A stretch of 27,121 nucleotides of DNA from assembly GCA_945862035.1 (NCBI GenBank), contig CAMAXB010000005.1, positions 1-27,121 on the forward strand, given 5' to 3'. Numbering within the stretch: the first letter of the stretch is position 1; each line of letters begins with the position of its first letter. This document shows positions 6,978 through 15,095 of this stretch, one piece after another. This DNA is from Opitutus sp. GAS368 (GTDB lineage Bacteria > Verrucomicrobiota > Verrucomicrobiia > Opitutales > Opitutaceae). Position numbers and translations under genes: made by a program. A model generated the notes under the pieces. It saw only the letters and a list, made by a program, of their open reading frames with translations. It did not search any database and was not told where the DNA came from.

Positions 6978-8423
6978 ATGATGATTTTCGCCTTTGCCCG
7001 GCTGGCCTGCCTGATTGGAATGGCCACATCCGTCCTCGCCCAGACCACCAAGGAGGACGTCCTGGTCCGGATTGACGAGAAAAAGGGACTCTACGAGGAC
7101 ATGGCTCTCCGGATCTGGTCTTACGCCGAGGTGGGCTACCAGGAAACGCGCAGCACGGCGCTGCTCCAGGAGCGCCTGCGGGCCGAGGGCTTCACGATCG
7201 AGGCCGGGGTGGCTGGGATGCCGACTGCCTTTACCGCCACGTACACCCAGGGGACGGGCGGTCCGGTGATCGGGATTCTGGGTGAATTCGATGCGCTGCC
7301 CGGGGTGGCGCAGGAGGCGATCCCGGAGCGCAAGGCCATCCCCGGGCAGATCGCCGGGCACGCCTGCGGCCACCACGTCTATGGTTCGGGCTCGGCCGCG
7401 GCCGCCGCCGCGCTCAAGGACTGGCTCCAGGCCACCGGGACCCCCGGAACGGTCCGCTTCTACGGCTGCCCGGCCGAGGAGGGCGGCTCGGGCAAGGTGT
7501 ATCTCGTGCGCGCGGGCCTGTTCAACGATGTCGATGCCGTCCTGCGTTGGCATGCCGGCGACCGGAACGAGGTCGATACGGGCACGACCATGGCCAACAA
7601 GTCGGCCAAGTTCCGCTTTCAGGGCATCGCCTCCCATGCCGCCTCCGCCCCCGAGCGGGGCCGGTCCGCCCTTGATGGGGTCGAGGCCATGAACCACATG
7701 GCCAATCTCATGCGTGAGCATGTGCCCTCCGACACGCGTATCCACTACGTCATCACGCGGGGTGGCGAGGCTCCGAATGTCGTGCCGGCCAACGCCGAGG
7801 TTTTTTACTACGTCCGTAACCCCCGCCGCGAGGTGATCGACGACGTCTGGGCTAGGCTGGAACAGGCGGCGCAGGGAGCCGCGCTGGGGACCGGCACCAC
7901 CGTCGCCTGGGAGATCATCCACGGCGCCTACGAGCTGCTGCCGAACGAGACGCTCGGCCGGGCGATCCACGCCAATCTCACACGGGTCGGTGGCCTGACC
8001 TATAGCTCCGAGGAGACCGCCTTCGCCCAGGCCATCGGGAAGACCTTCCCGGGCGGACGCCCGCTCGATCTCAGTCTGGCGACAGAGGTCCAGCCGTTCG
8101 AGACTGGCCAGCCGCCCTCGCCCAACTCGACTGACTCGGCCGATGTCAGCTGGGTCGTCCCGACCATGGGATTGAACACCGCCACGTGGGTGCCGGGCAC
8201 GCCCGGGCACAGTTGGCAGGCCGTCGCCTCGGGTGGGACGACCATCGCGCTCAAGGGTATGGTGGTCGCCGCCAAGGCGATGGCCCTCACCGGCATCGAT
8301 CTCTTCACACAGCCGGAGCTGCGCGCCGAGGCCCGGGCCGAATTTCTCCGCCGGCGCGGAGCTGACTTCGTTTACAAACCGCTGCTCGGCGACCGGGCGC
8401 CGCCGCTGGACTACCGGAAGTGA
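6978..8423 (+). CDS. Secreted M20 family amidohydrolase (AbgB-like)
   Basis: 481 residues from ATG 6978 (a second ATG follows directly), with a signal peptide in residues 1-22 ending around VLAQ. The zinc-hydrolase motifs of the M20/AbgB group are complete: GEFDALPG (102-109), GHACGHH (127-133), PAEEGGSGK (165-173) with the catalytic Glu pair, WHAGD (191-195), the dimer-domain SHAASAPERGRSALDGVE and the C-terminal PGTPGHSWQ. AbgB proteins cleave N-acyl compounds such as p-aminobenzoyl-glutamate. The exported location is unusual relative to enterobacterial AbgB and suggests degradation of acylated amino acids or peptides outside the cytoplasm. It is divergent from the PDZ gene and runs convergently into the PHP gene with only 21 bases between stop codons. 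Confidence 0.92.
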   Translation: MMIFAFARLACLIGMATSVLAQTTKEDVLVRIDEKKGLYEDMALRIWSYAEVGYQETRSTALLQERLRAEGFTIEAGVAGMPTAFTATYTQGTGGPVIGILGEFDALPGVAQEAIPERKAIPGQIAGHACGHHVYGSGSAAAAAALKDWLQATGTPGTVRFYGCPAEEGGSGKVYLVRAGLFNDVDAVLRWHAGDRNEVDTGTTMANKSAKFRFQGIASHAASAPERGRSALDGVEAMNHMANLMREHVPSDTRIHYVITRGGEAPNVVPANAEVFYYVRNPRREVIDDVWARLEQAAQGAALGTGTTVAWEIIHGAYELLPNETLGRAIHANLTRVGGLTYSSEETAFAQAIGKTFPGGRPLDLSLATEVQPFETGQPPSPNSTDSADVSWVVPTMGLNTATWVPGTPGHSWQAVASGGTTIALKGMVVAAKAMALTGIDLFTQPELRAEARAEFLRRRGADFVYKPLLGDRAPPLDYRK

Positions 8424-8444
8424 GCGCGGCGGCGGCGGGCCGCG

Positions 8445-9836
8445 TCAGCGGTTCGCCGGATTGACCAAAGGCTGCGTCCAGGCGGTCTCGACCTCCCCGG
8501 CCACGCTTCCGTTCTCCTTCACCTTGGAGGAAACGATCTTGGCGCGAACGTAGAGCTCATCGCCCTGCAGGGTGTAGGCGGCGCGCGGGCCGGTCACCTC
8601 CGCCAGCACGGCCCCAACCTCGGGCCCATAGCGGCGGTGGGGGAGGGTCTTGCGCTTGGCCTCGTCCGCTGGTGGGGCGAGGAGTTCGCTGGCGGGGTCA
8701 AACCCGCGGCGCGTGCCGATGAACTGGGTCACGTAGGTGACGCCGGGCTCCGCCGCGATTTCGACGGCCAGCTCACGTTCGCCGCGAATCACCTCGCTCA
8801 GCACCACGCCCGAACTGGCGTAGAAATCGCCGGCTTCCATCGCGTGCACGATCGACTCCGGGGTCAGCCAGCGGGCGCGAACCATGACCCAGCCGCGGCC
8901 GACATTGCTTTGGCCGATTCCCAGCGTGTGGTAGTGGTGGGAGTCGTCGGTCCCGATGCCGTACATCACACCGAGCCCGAGGTGACCAAGCCGGTGGGCG
9001 AGGATGGCGTCCCACATCTGGTCGGTGCTCAGGCGGGTGGCGTCGCCGTCGTTGTTGACCGCCGGGTGACCGTTGTAGACCTCAAAGAATTTCTCGTGGC
9101 GGACCTGCATCAGGTCCTCGGCCGTGACCCCCCAGACGAAGTTCGGGTGATTGAGATGGATGAACATGGGCTGCCCGGTGCGTTCGCGCTGAGCCATCAC
9201 CGCATCCGTCGTGCGCTGCATGATGTCGAGGGCGTTGTCGCCGGGAACCGGGGCGATCAGGTCGCGCAGATTGGTCGCATTCATGTGCACGGGGCCGCCC
9301 TGCTCGGGGTCCGTTGCGGTGGCCGGGCGCTTCCACGACGAGGTGATCTCCGAACTGGGAATGAGCAGGAAGCGCGCGGGCTCCTCAAAGAGGGTACGAT
9401 ACTCCGCGAGCGGCTTTAGCCGCACTTCGCGGCGGCCCTCGTTCACGCGCTGCTCGACCCAGTGGTCGCCGAAACGGGCGCGGTAGCGGACCAGCACATC
9501 GCCGCCCCCGCGTGAGGCTAGGCCCCCGGCAAAGGCGACCGGAGCCTTGAGCTCCAGCCAACGCTGACCCTCGGCCATCACGTTGTGATCCGAGATGGCG
9601 AGGAAGTGATAGCCCTGCTGCTTGTACCAGTCGGCGATCATCTCGGGATAGTCATCCCCATCGCTCCAAAGCGAGTGCGTGTGCAGATTACCCTTGTACC
9701 AGCGCGGCTCCCCGGCCGTCGGGGCGGGGCCCGGCGACGCGGCGAGGACTCCGGAGGCTAACGCGAGGAGACCCGCGGCGATCACGGACGTCCAGCGGCG
9801 GGCGGATGCGAGCGGACGGGGAAGGGAGGGATTCAT
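8445..9836 (-). CDS. Secreted PHP-domain phosphoesterase-like protein
   Basis: 463 residues from ATG 9836. The frame is open to 10079, but those 81 extra codons are poor and the signal peptide (RRWTSVIAAGLLALASGVLA, about 13-32) directly follows this ATG. The mature protein opens with YKGNLHTHSLWSDG (metal ligands H52 and H54) and AISDHN (80-85), the hallmark of the PHP fold. Middle segments with HLNHPNFVWG, EVYNGHP and GIGTDDSHHYH supply the further His/Asp ligands, and the C-terminal third (from about 340) looks beta-rich. Relatives in soil Verrucomicrobia and Bacteroidetes are annotated as exported PHP or CehA/McbA-like phosphoesterases; substrate unknown. Together with 1-1460 the window holds two exported PHP proteins with different flanking domains. 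It converges on the amidohydrolase gene. Confidence 0.9.
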   Translation of the reverse strand: MNPSLPRPLASARRWTSVIAAGLLALASGVLAASPGPAPTAGEPRWYKGNLHTHSLWSDGDDYPEMIADWYKQQGYHFLAISDHNVMAEGQRWLELKAPVAFAGGLASRGGGDVLVRYRARFGDHWVEQRVNEGRREVRLKPLAEYRTLFEEPARFLLIPSSEITSSWKRPATATDPEQGGPVHMNATNLRDLIAPVPGDNALDIMQRTTDAVMAQRERTGQPMFIHLNHPNFVWGVTAEDLMQVRHEKFFEVYNGHPAVNNDGDATRLSTDQMWDAILAHRLGHLGLGVMYGIGTDDSHHYHTLGIGQSNVGRGWVMVRARWLTPESIVHAMEAGDFYASSGVVLSEVIRGERELAVEIAAEPGVTYVTQFIGTRRGFDPASELLAPPADEAKRKTLPHRRYGPEVGAVLAEVTGPRAAYTLQGDELYVRAKIVSSKVKENGSVAGEVETAWTQPLVNPANR

Positions 9837-10106
9837 GCCGGAAAAGCAGGGAATTGGCGGAAGGGAACGCGGCGGAAGTGAGGAAACTTCAGCCCGTCCG
9901 GCCGTATACGCACGCCGAAATTCACCTGACACCGCGTTGTTACGGGGAGCGCCTGCCACCTGTGGCGGATGAAATTTGAGCCTGAGATTGTAACCAAGAG
10001 CCGTGAAGCGAGGGTAGACAGATTGGGATGACTGGGTTAGGGTGAAGGTCGGTCGGCGCCGCCGAAGGCGTCTGCCCACGCTCCAACCTCATCCCATCCT
10101 CATCCC

Positions 10107-10475
10107 ATGAAGAAGTTCATCCTCGCTCTCCTGACCGTCGGTCTCCTCGCCTTTGGCGCCGCCAGCGCCTCGGCCCAGTCGGCGCCCAAGTCCGTCATTC
10201 ACATCGTCACCGTCAAGTGGAAGGCCGGCACCACGGACGCGCAGATCCAGGCGGCACTCGATGGCGTGCAGAAACTGACGTCCTCCTATAAAGGCATCAC
10301 GCGCGTCTGGACCCGGGCCATCAAGGTGCAGGGCGACAAGACGCACGCCTTCGTCATGGAGTTCGCCGACGAGGCCGCCCTCGTTGCCTACACGAACAGC
10401 GATGCGCAGAAGGAGTGGTACAAGGTGTACATCCCGATCCGCGAGGCCAGCACGACCTTCGACATCACGAACTAA
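10107..10475 (+). CDS. Exported Dabb-domain protein
   Basis: 122 residues from ATG 10107. A textbook signal peptide (MKKF, hydrophobic residues 5-18, ASASAQ cleavage near 24) leads into a single stress-responsive alpha/beta-barrel (Dabb) domain: IHIVTVKWKAGTTDAQIQAAL, then VQKLTSSYKGI, FVMEFADEAALVAY and a C-terminal VYIPIRE. Dabb domains dimerise into a ferredoxin-like barrel and occur in stress proteins and small enzymes; the role of exported versions is unknown. The leader just before the start contains an 11-base unit repeated in tandem (10087-10108) in place of any Shine-Dalgarno sequence. A strong intrinsic terminator follows 26 bases after the stop, so this is a single-gene transcript. 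Confidence 0.9.
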   Translation: MKKFILALLTVGLLAFGAASASAQSAPKSVIHIVTVKWKAGTTDAQIQAALDGVQKLTSSYKGITRVWTRAIKVQGDKTHAFVMEFADEAALVAYTNSDAQKEWYKVYIPIREASTTFDITN

Positions 10476-10501
10476 GCGTCGCGTTCAGTGCGCAAATCTC
10501 C

Positions 10502-10528
10502 AAGGCCGCCTTCGGGCGGCCTTTTTTT
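10502..10528 (+). terminator. Intrinsic terminator after the Dabb gene
   Basis: An eight-base perfect stem, aggccgcc (10503-10510) with ggcggcct (10515-10522), closes a ttcg loop and is followed by a run of T to 10528. This is a classical Rho-independent terminator for the 10107-10475 gene. Confidence 0.92.
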
Positions 10529-10589
10529 GTTTCACGCGAAGCCGCGAAGTGATCAGGGCAATGTCGTCCGACCCAGAACCGCTGAATTT

Positions 10590-10667
10590 AACCACAGGTG
10601 CACACGGATCTGCACAGATAAGTCCCTTCTGATCGGGATCTGTGACCATCTGTGTTCATCTGTGGCT
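10590..10667. repeat. Imperfect inverted repeat with accacag/cacagat modules
   Basis: The left arm 10590-10619 (aaccacaggtg, then cacacgg and cacagat) matches the reverse complement of the right arm 10638-10667 at 23 of 30 positions, with an 18-base centre. It occupies the space between the Dabb terminator and the TIM-barrel gene (252 bases in all). The build resembles the inner part of the two TIR elements but the sequence is different, so it is a separate repeat family. It holds no ORF. Confidence 0.6.
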
Positions 10668-10727
10668 CAACTCCGTTTGTTCACATGGATCGAATTCGTG
10701 TGAGATAATCTGCGAAGCCGCCCGGTA

Positions 10728-11621
10728 TCAGGCCTCGCGCTCCTGCTTGCGGATTTCCGCGACTGCGGCGGCAAGCTGTTCGATTTTCCACGAGCCCTCG
10801 ATGTTCACCAGTCCCTGGTAGCCGGCCTCGCGCAGCACGCGGAAGAACGGACGGAAATCCTGGCCCTGCACGCCCGGTGGGGTGCGGCCCTCGGTTTCGG
10901 CGATCTCCAGATGCACGACGACATCCATCGCCGCCTTCAGGTCAGCCGGGGTGTCCTTCATCACGGTCATGTGAAAAAGATCCGCCGTCAGTCGCACGCG
11001 CGGATGGCCGACCGCGCGGATGATGTCCGCGCCCTCGGCGATGCGGTTGATGAAATTGCACTCCTGGACGCGGAGCTGCTCGACCGCGACCGTGATACCG
11101 TGGCGCTCGGCCAGCGGACCCATGCGGCCAAGGAGCTCGCGGAACTGGGCCTCAGCGCGATCCCGCGGCCAGTCGTCGCGGATGGCGCGGGAGCCGGAGC
11201 TGCCAAAGACGATGAAGCGGGCCCCGGCGCGCCGGCCCCGCGCAAAAGTGGTGTCGGCCCACGCGAGGACCTCGTCGTGATTGGCGTCCGCCCCGACGCA
11301 ACGCAGGTGGCGCGGACGGAGGAAGTTGTTGCAGGCCAGCACGGGCAGAGAGGAGGAGGCGAGGCTCGTGAGATTGGCGGCAAAGGCGTCCTCATTCTTG
11401 TCCGGGACGAGCAGCTGATCCACGGCTTCCGTCAGGAAATCGATCCCGACGGCTTTGAGCTCGGCCGCCTTCGCGATCGGGGCGGCAATCCCAATGCCCG
11501 TGAAGAGCGGGGGGCTGCCGCCTGCGGCCGCGAGTGGCCGCGCGAGGAGGGTGCCGGCGGTGGCGAGGGCGGAGGCTCGCAGAAAGTTGCGGCGCGAGAA
11601 GGGGGTGGGCAGGGGGTGCAT
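10728..11621 (-). CDS. Tat-exported sugar phosphate isomerase/epimerase-like TIM barrel
   Basis: 297 residues from ATG 11621. The frame begins six codons earlier with a TTG that overlaps the stop of the preceding gene, but the ATG gives the better N-terminus. SRRNFLRASALATAGTLL (9-26) is a twin-arginine signal. The mature part is an AP-endonuclease-2/xylose-isomerase-type TIM barrel; the expected metal ligands are visible as E181 (AVEQL), D214 (TADLFH), H237 (VVHLE) and E275 (NIEGS). Such exported proteins are very common in Verrucomicrobia and Planctomycetes and are thought to isomerise or epimerise sugars; the substrate is not known. It starts 14 bases after the stop of the giant haem protein, so the pair is almost certainly one operon, linking sugar conversion to a sugar- or alcohol-type dehydrogenase. 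Confidence 0.9.
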   Translation of the reverse strand: MHPLPTPFSRRNFLRASALATAGTLLARPLAAAGGSPPLFTGIGIAAPIAKAAELKAVGIDFLTEAVDQLLVPDKNEDAFAANLTSLASSSLPVLACNNFLRPRHLRCVGADANHDEVLAWADTTFARGRRAGARFIVFGSSGSRAIRDDWPRDRAEAQFRELLGRMGPLAERHGITVAVEQLRVQECNFINRIAEGADIIRAVGHPRVRLTADLFHMTVMKDTPADLKAAMDVVVHLEIAETEGRTPPGVQGQDFRPFFRVLREAGYQGLVNIEGSWKIEQLAAAVAEIRKQEREA

Positions 11622-11635
11622 GAGGGTGGTTGGGG

Positions 11636-14600
11636 TCAAAGCTGTTGCAGGTAGGCGACGAGGTCGCGCAGTTCCCGGGGGGTCAGGATTCCCTCCATCG
11701 CCGGCATGATGGAGATCGGCGAGTCGAAGGTCCGGATGGACGTGCGCGCGATTGACTGCTCGGTGCTGTCGCCGAGGCGAACGACGACCATGTCCGCGTT
11801 TTCCTTGAGCAAGGTTCCCGCAACGACGTCGCCGGAGTTCAAGGTGACAGTCACCAGTCCGTAGCCGGGCACCACGACGGCGCTGGGCTCGATCAGGGAT
11901 TGAAGGAGGGAGGCCGCATCGCGCTGGCGCCCGATTCCGCGGAGCACGGGACCGACGGCGCTGCCCTGCGGGGATTCCAGCCGGTGGCAGGCCACGCAGT
12001 TTGCTCCGAGGTGGTTCTGGGCGATCTCGCGACCGGCGATGACATTGCCGCCGGCGAGGAGTTCGGAGCGGCGCTGGGCGCCGGGCGAGGCGAGGTGCGC
12101 CTTGAGCTGGGCGCCGAGGGCGGGCTGAGCCTCGGCGCGCGCCCCGAGGGCCTCGATCACGTCGAGCTCGAGCGCGTTGGGGAGCTTGCCCGCGCCAAGG
12201 GTGCCGGCCTGCTCGGCGAGGACGGCGTCCGTGGCCGGCTGGGCGGCCTCGGCAAGAAGCGTGATGGCGCGCTGACGGGCGGGGAGGCCGCGGGTCGTGA
12301 GGAAGGTGCGCGCCTCACGGGCCAGCCGGTCGGGCTGGTGGGGCAGCAGAAGGGCGAGCGCCGCCTCGGCGAGGGAATCCGGGGCCGTGGCACCGAGCGC
12401 GAGATCCAGCGCTTGGTTGGTGGCGGCATGGTCGCCGAAACGGGCGGCGAGGAAGCGGAGCGCCTCCGCGCGAAGCGGATCCGGCGCGGTGGGGTCCGCC
12501 ACGATCGCGGCAATCTGCTCCGGCCCGGCGGAGAGCTGGTGTGCGATGAAGACCTCGATGGCAAGGGTCTTGAGGGCGGGATCGGTCAGGGCGAGCAGGG
12601 CGTTGGCCTTGCCATTGAGGACCTCGCCGCAGGGAGCCTGTTGCAGCGTGCGGGCCCAGCCATCGACGAGATCGAGCTCGGGCGGCTGCGTCCACTGGCG
12701 CAGCATGGAGAGCGCCTCGCGGCGCAGCTCAACGGGGGTGGTGGCATTGAGCGCGAAGTCGGCGATGCGTCCGGCGTCCTCGGCGGTACCGAGCCGGAAA
12801 CTCGCGTTGAGCGCCCGGCGCTGGACAATCTCGCTTGTCCCCGTGGGCGAGAGGAGGGCGGCGAGGGCAGGCAGGGCAGCCGGGATGGACGTGTCGTCGT
12901 GGATGGCGCGAGCCGCCTCCTCGACAACGCGGGGATTGGCGTCCTGCAGGAAGGCGCTCACGGCGGGTGAGGCCTGGCGGCGGAGTGCAACGACGCTGAT
13001 CAGGCGGACGATAACGGAGTCGTGCCGGGCTTGGGCCGCGAGTTCCTCGGCGTCGGCCGAACCGGCCAGACCGACCGCGACCGCGCTGCGCAGCGTCGGG
13101 TCGTTGCCATCGCGAGCGGCCATGGTCAGGAGCGCGGACACCGCGGTCGGCACCTGCCACTTGCCGAGCGTGATGGCCGCTTGGGCCCGGACGGGTGGCT
13201 CGGGATCGTTGAGTAGCGGGATGACGGCATCGGCGAGGGTGCGCGCGTGGGCGGCATCGCCGAGCACCTTGACGGTCTGGTTTCGAATCTGCATCTGCGG
13301 ATCCGTGAGCAGGGTGCGGAGCGCGGTCGCGTCGGCGGCCTGACGGCGGATGAGCTGGCCATAGCCCCAGACGCTGTGCACGCGGGAGAGCAGGGAGGCT
13401 TGGGGATTGCGGGCAATTGCGAGGAAGGCATCTCCGCGGCCGCGCTTCGCCAGCTCGAGCTGGGCGCCTTGGCGGACGCGCTGGTCGCGGTGGGAGAGGA
13501 GGGTGGTGAGGCGTGGCTCCTCGAGCCCGGAGAATCCCGCCTTGAGCAGCGCGAAGGTCTCGCGGCGCGCGGCCTCGTCGCGTCCCTGGGCGGCGTCGAC
13601 CTTCCAAACTGCGCCGAGCCCGTCGAGCGGGTAACCGCCGATCCAGTCGACCATGATGAGCGAGCCATCGGGATGCCAGCTGAGGCCGATGCCCATCACG
13701 CCCGTGCTCATGATGCGCTCATTCGTCATCTTGAACGTTGCGCCGTCGGACTCCGCGCGGAAGCCGCGGATCTTACCGGAAGGAAACTCCGTGAGGATCA
13801 GATTGCCGCGCTGGGCCTCGCCGAGGGCGGTGCCGGGTTCGAAGCGAAAGCCGGCGGGCCCGTCGGAGTAGCTCTGGATTGAGGGCAGCAGGTACGCGGC
13901 CTGACCGTCGAACGTGGGCTTCCACAGGCCCTCGCGCATCCACGGGCTGCCCATGGCCATGTACTGGAAATTGGCGCGCCAGCCGGTGTCGCTGCCCTCG
14001 AGGATGTAGACGAAGCGCTCGCGCTCGCCCTGCTGATCCGCGTCGTTGTCGACGGAGAAGAGATTGCCGAAGTCGTCGAAGGCCGGTTCCTGCGGATTGC
14101 GCAGGCCGCGGGCGAAGACCTCAAAACCGGAACCGTCGGGCTCGGCGCGAAACACCGCGCCCTCGTTGGGATAGTAGAACTGCTTGCCCTCGCGGGAGGT
14201 CACGTTGGAGCCCTTGTCGCCGATGCTCCAATAGATCCGGCCGTCGGGCCCCACGGTGAGCCCATGCATGTCATGGCCGGCGTAGGCGATGTGGATGCCG
14301 AAGCCGGTCGCGACGATCTCGCGGATATCGGCCACGCCGTCGTCGTCTGTGTCCTTCAGGCGCCACACATCCGGTGCGATCGTCGCGTAGACCCAGCCAT
14401 CATGCCACATCACGCCGGCGGCGATGCCGGTCACCTCGGTGTTAAAACCCTCGGCAAACACGGTCATCTGGTCGGCGGTGCCGTCGCCGTCGGTGTCGCG
14501 CAACTGGTAGATGCGCTCCGTGTGGTGCGTGAGGTCCTGCCAGTCGATCGAGCCGTCCTGGTTGTGGTCGTCGAGCCCGCCGCGCGCGCGCGGCGTGTTG

Positions 14601-14914
14601 CCCGGGGCGAGGGTCTCGCGATAGAAGCGACGCTTGGCCTCGACGCTGTCGAGGCGGACATCGGCCGCGGTCCACATGCGATGCTCGCGGATGTCGAGAT
14701 CCCCCACCTTGCGGCGGGTGGTGGCCGCGATGTAGACGCGCCCCTGTGGATCCACTGCGGCCGCCACGGGGTCGGGTACGTTGAGGTCGCCTGACCACTT
14801 GTGCAGAACCAACTCGCCGGTGGCGGCGGGTGGCTGGGCCGCGGGGAGCGGGGTGATCAGGGTGGCGAGGGCCAGCGCGGGGGCGAGGGGTCGGAGCACG
14901 ATGGAAAGACGCAT
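11636..14914 (-). CDS. PVC-type propeller/HEAT/CxxCH haem-binding dehydrogenase-like protein
   Basis: 1092 residues with a signal peptide (about 1-26). Residues about 40-430 form a PQQ-dehydrogenase-like beta-propeller (VAAAVDPQGRVYIA, HGLTVGPDGRIYWSIGD, GLRNPQEPAFDDFGNLF, LSWHPDGSLIMVDW). Inserted early are three Asp-rich calcium-loop-like motifs: DHNQDGSID (116-124), DTDGDGTAD (140-148) and DTDDDGVAD (188-196). Residues about 450-900 are HEAT-like helical repeats (for example LLNDPEPPVRAQAAITLGKW). The C-terminal cytochrome c domain has one haem site, CVACH (about 972-976), with a candidate distal Met in IMPAMEG near the end. This is the domain order of the large PVC-specific membrane-associated dehydrogenase family, presumed to oxidise sugars or alcohols in the periplasm and pass electrons to a cytochrome; substrate unknown. 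It is co-oriented with the TIM-barrel gene and divergent from fsr. Confidence 0.93.
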   Translation of the reverse strand: MRLSIVLRPLAPALALATLITPLPAAQPPAATGELVLHKWSGDLNVPDPVAAAVDPQGRVYIAATTRRKVGDLDIREHRMWTAADVRLDSVEAKRRFYRETLAPGNTPRARGGLDDHNQDGSIDWQDLTHHTERIYQLRDTDGDGTADQMTVFAEGFNTEVTGIAAGVMWHDGWVYATIAPDVWRLKDTDDDGVADIREIVATGFGIHIAYAGHDMHGLTVGPDGRIYWSIGDKGSNVTSREGKQFYYPNEGAVFRAEPDGSGFEVFARGLRNPQEPAFDDFGNLFSVDNDADQQGERERFVYILEGSDTGWRANFQYMAMGSPWMREGLWKPTFDGQAAYLLPSIQSYSDGPAGFRFEPGTALGEAQRGNLILTEFPSGKIRGFRAESDGATFKMTNERIMSTGVMGIGLSWHPDGSLIMVDWIGGYPLDGLGAVWKVDAAQGRDEAARRETFALLKAGFSGLEEPRLTTLLSHRDQRVRQGAQLELAKRGRGDAFLAIARNPQASLLSRVHSVWGYGQLIRRQAADATALRTLLTDPQMQIRNQTVKVLGDAAHARTLADAVIPLLNDPEPPVRAQAAITLGKWQVPTAVSALLTMAARDGNDPTLRSAVAVGLAGSADAEELAAQARHDSVIVRLISVVALRRQASPAVSAFLQDANPRVVEEAARAIHDDTSIPAALPALAALLSPTGTSEIVQRRALNASFRLGTAEDAGRIADFALNATTPVELRREALSMLRQWTQPPELDLVDGWARTLQQAPCGEVLNGKANALLALTDPALKTLAIEVFIAHQLSAGPEQIAAIVADPTAPDPLRAEALRFLAARFGDHAATNQALDLALGATAPDSLAEAALALLLPHQPDRLAREARTFLTTRGLPARQRAITLLAEAAQPATDAVLAEQAGTLGAGKLPNALELDVIEALGARAEAQPALGAQLKAHLASPGAQRRSELLAGGNVIAGREIAQNHLGANCVACHRLESPQGSAVGPVLRGIGRQRDAASLLQSLIEPSAVVVPGYGLVTVTLNSGDVVAGTLLKENADMVVVRLGDSTEQSIARTSIRTFDSPISIMPAMEGILTPRELRDLVAYLQQL

Positions 14915-15000
14915 ACGAAAAGCGATGGGGCGCGGACTGGCCGGGTGGGGTAAAAGGGGATAACCTGAGGCTTAATAGATATCAGGACGATCACGAAATC

Positions 15001-15025
15001 GCGAACTTTCCGGCCGAAAGTTCGC
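15001..15025. promoter_or_regulatory. 25-bp inverted repeat in the divergent intergenic region
   Basis: gcgaactttc (15001-15010) and gaaagttcgc (15016-15025) are perfect ten-base arms around a five-base centre. The site lies 87 bases before the haem-protein start (minus) and 71 bases before the transporter start (plus). No T-run follows, so an operator for a dimeric regulator is more likely than a terminator; the regulator is unknown. Confidence 0.5.
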
Positions 15026-15078
15026 CCGCGTGAACGAGACGATGTGGCCAAAGGGGAGTGGCGTTTGCGGCCGGATCT

Positions 15079-15090
15079 CCTACGCGTAGG
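15079..15090. promoter_or_regulatory. 12-bp perfect palindrome overlapping the transporter leader
   Basis: cctacgcgtagg is self-complementary and ends five bases before the ATG at 15096, covering the place where a ribosome-binding site would be. It could be an operator or a translation-blocking hairpin; chance occurrence in GC-rich DNA is also possible. Confidence 0.35.
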
Positions 15091-15095
15091 GACCG

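Noticed and set aside
11900..13882. Long plus-strand ORFs opposite the giant haem protein
   Set aside because: They are antisense shadows caused by high G+C at codon third positions; they are Arg/Gly-rich, without domain motifs, while the minus strand encodes a coherent multidomain protein.
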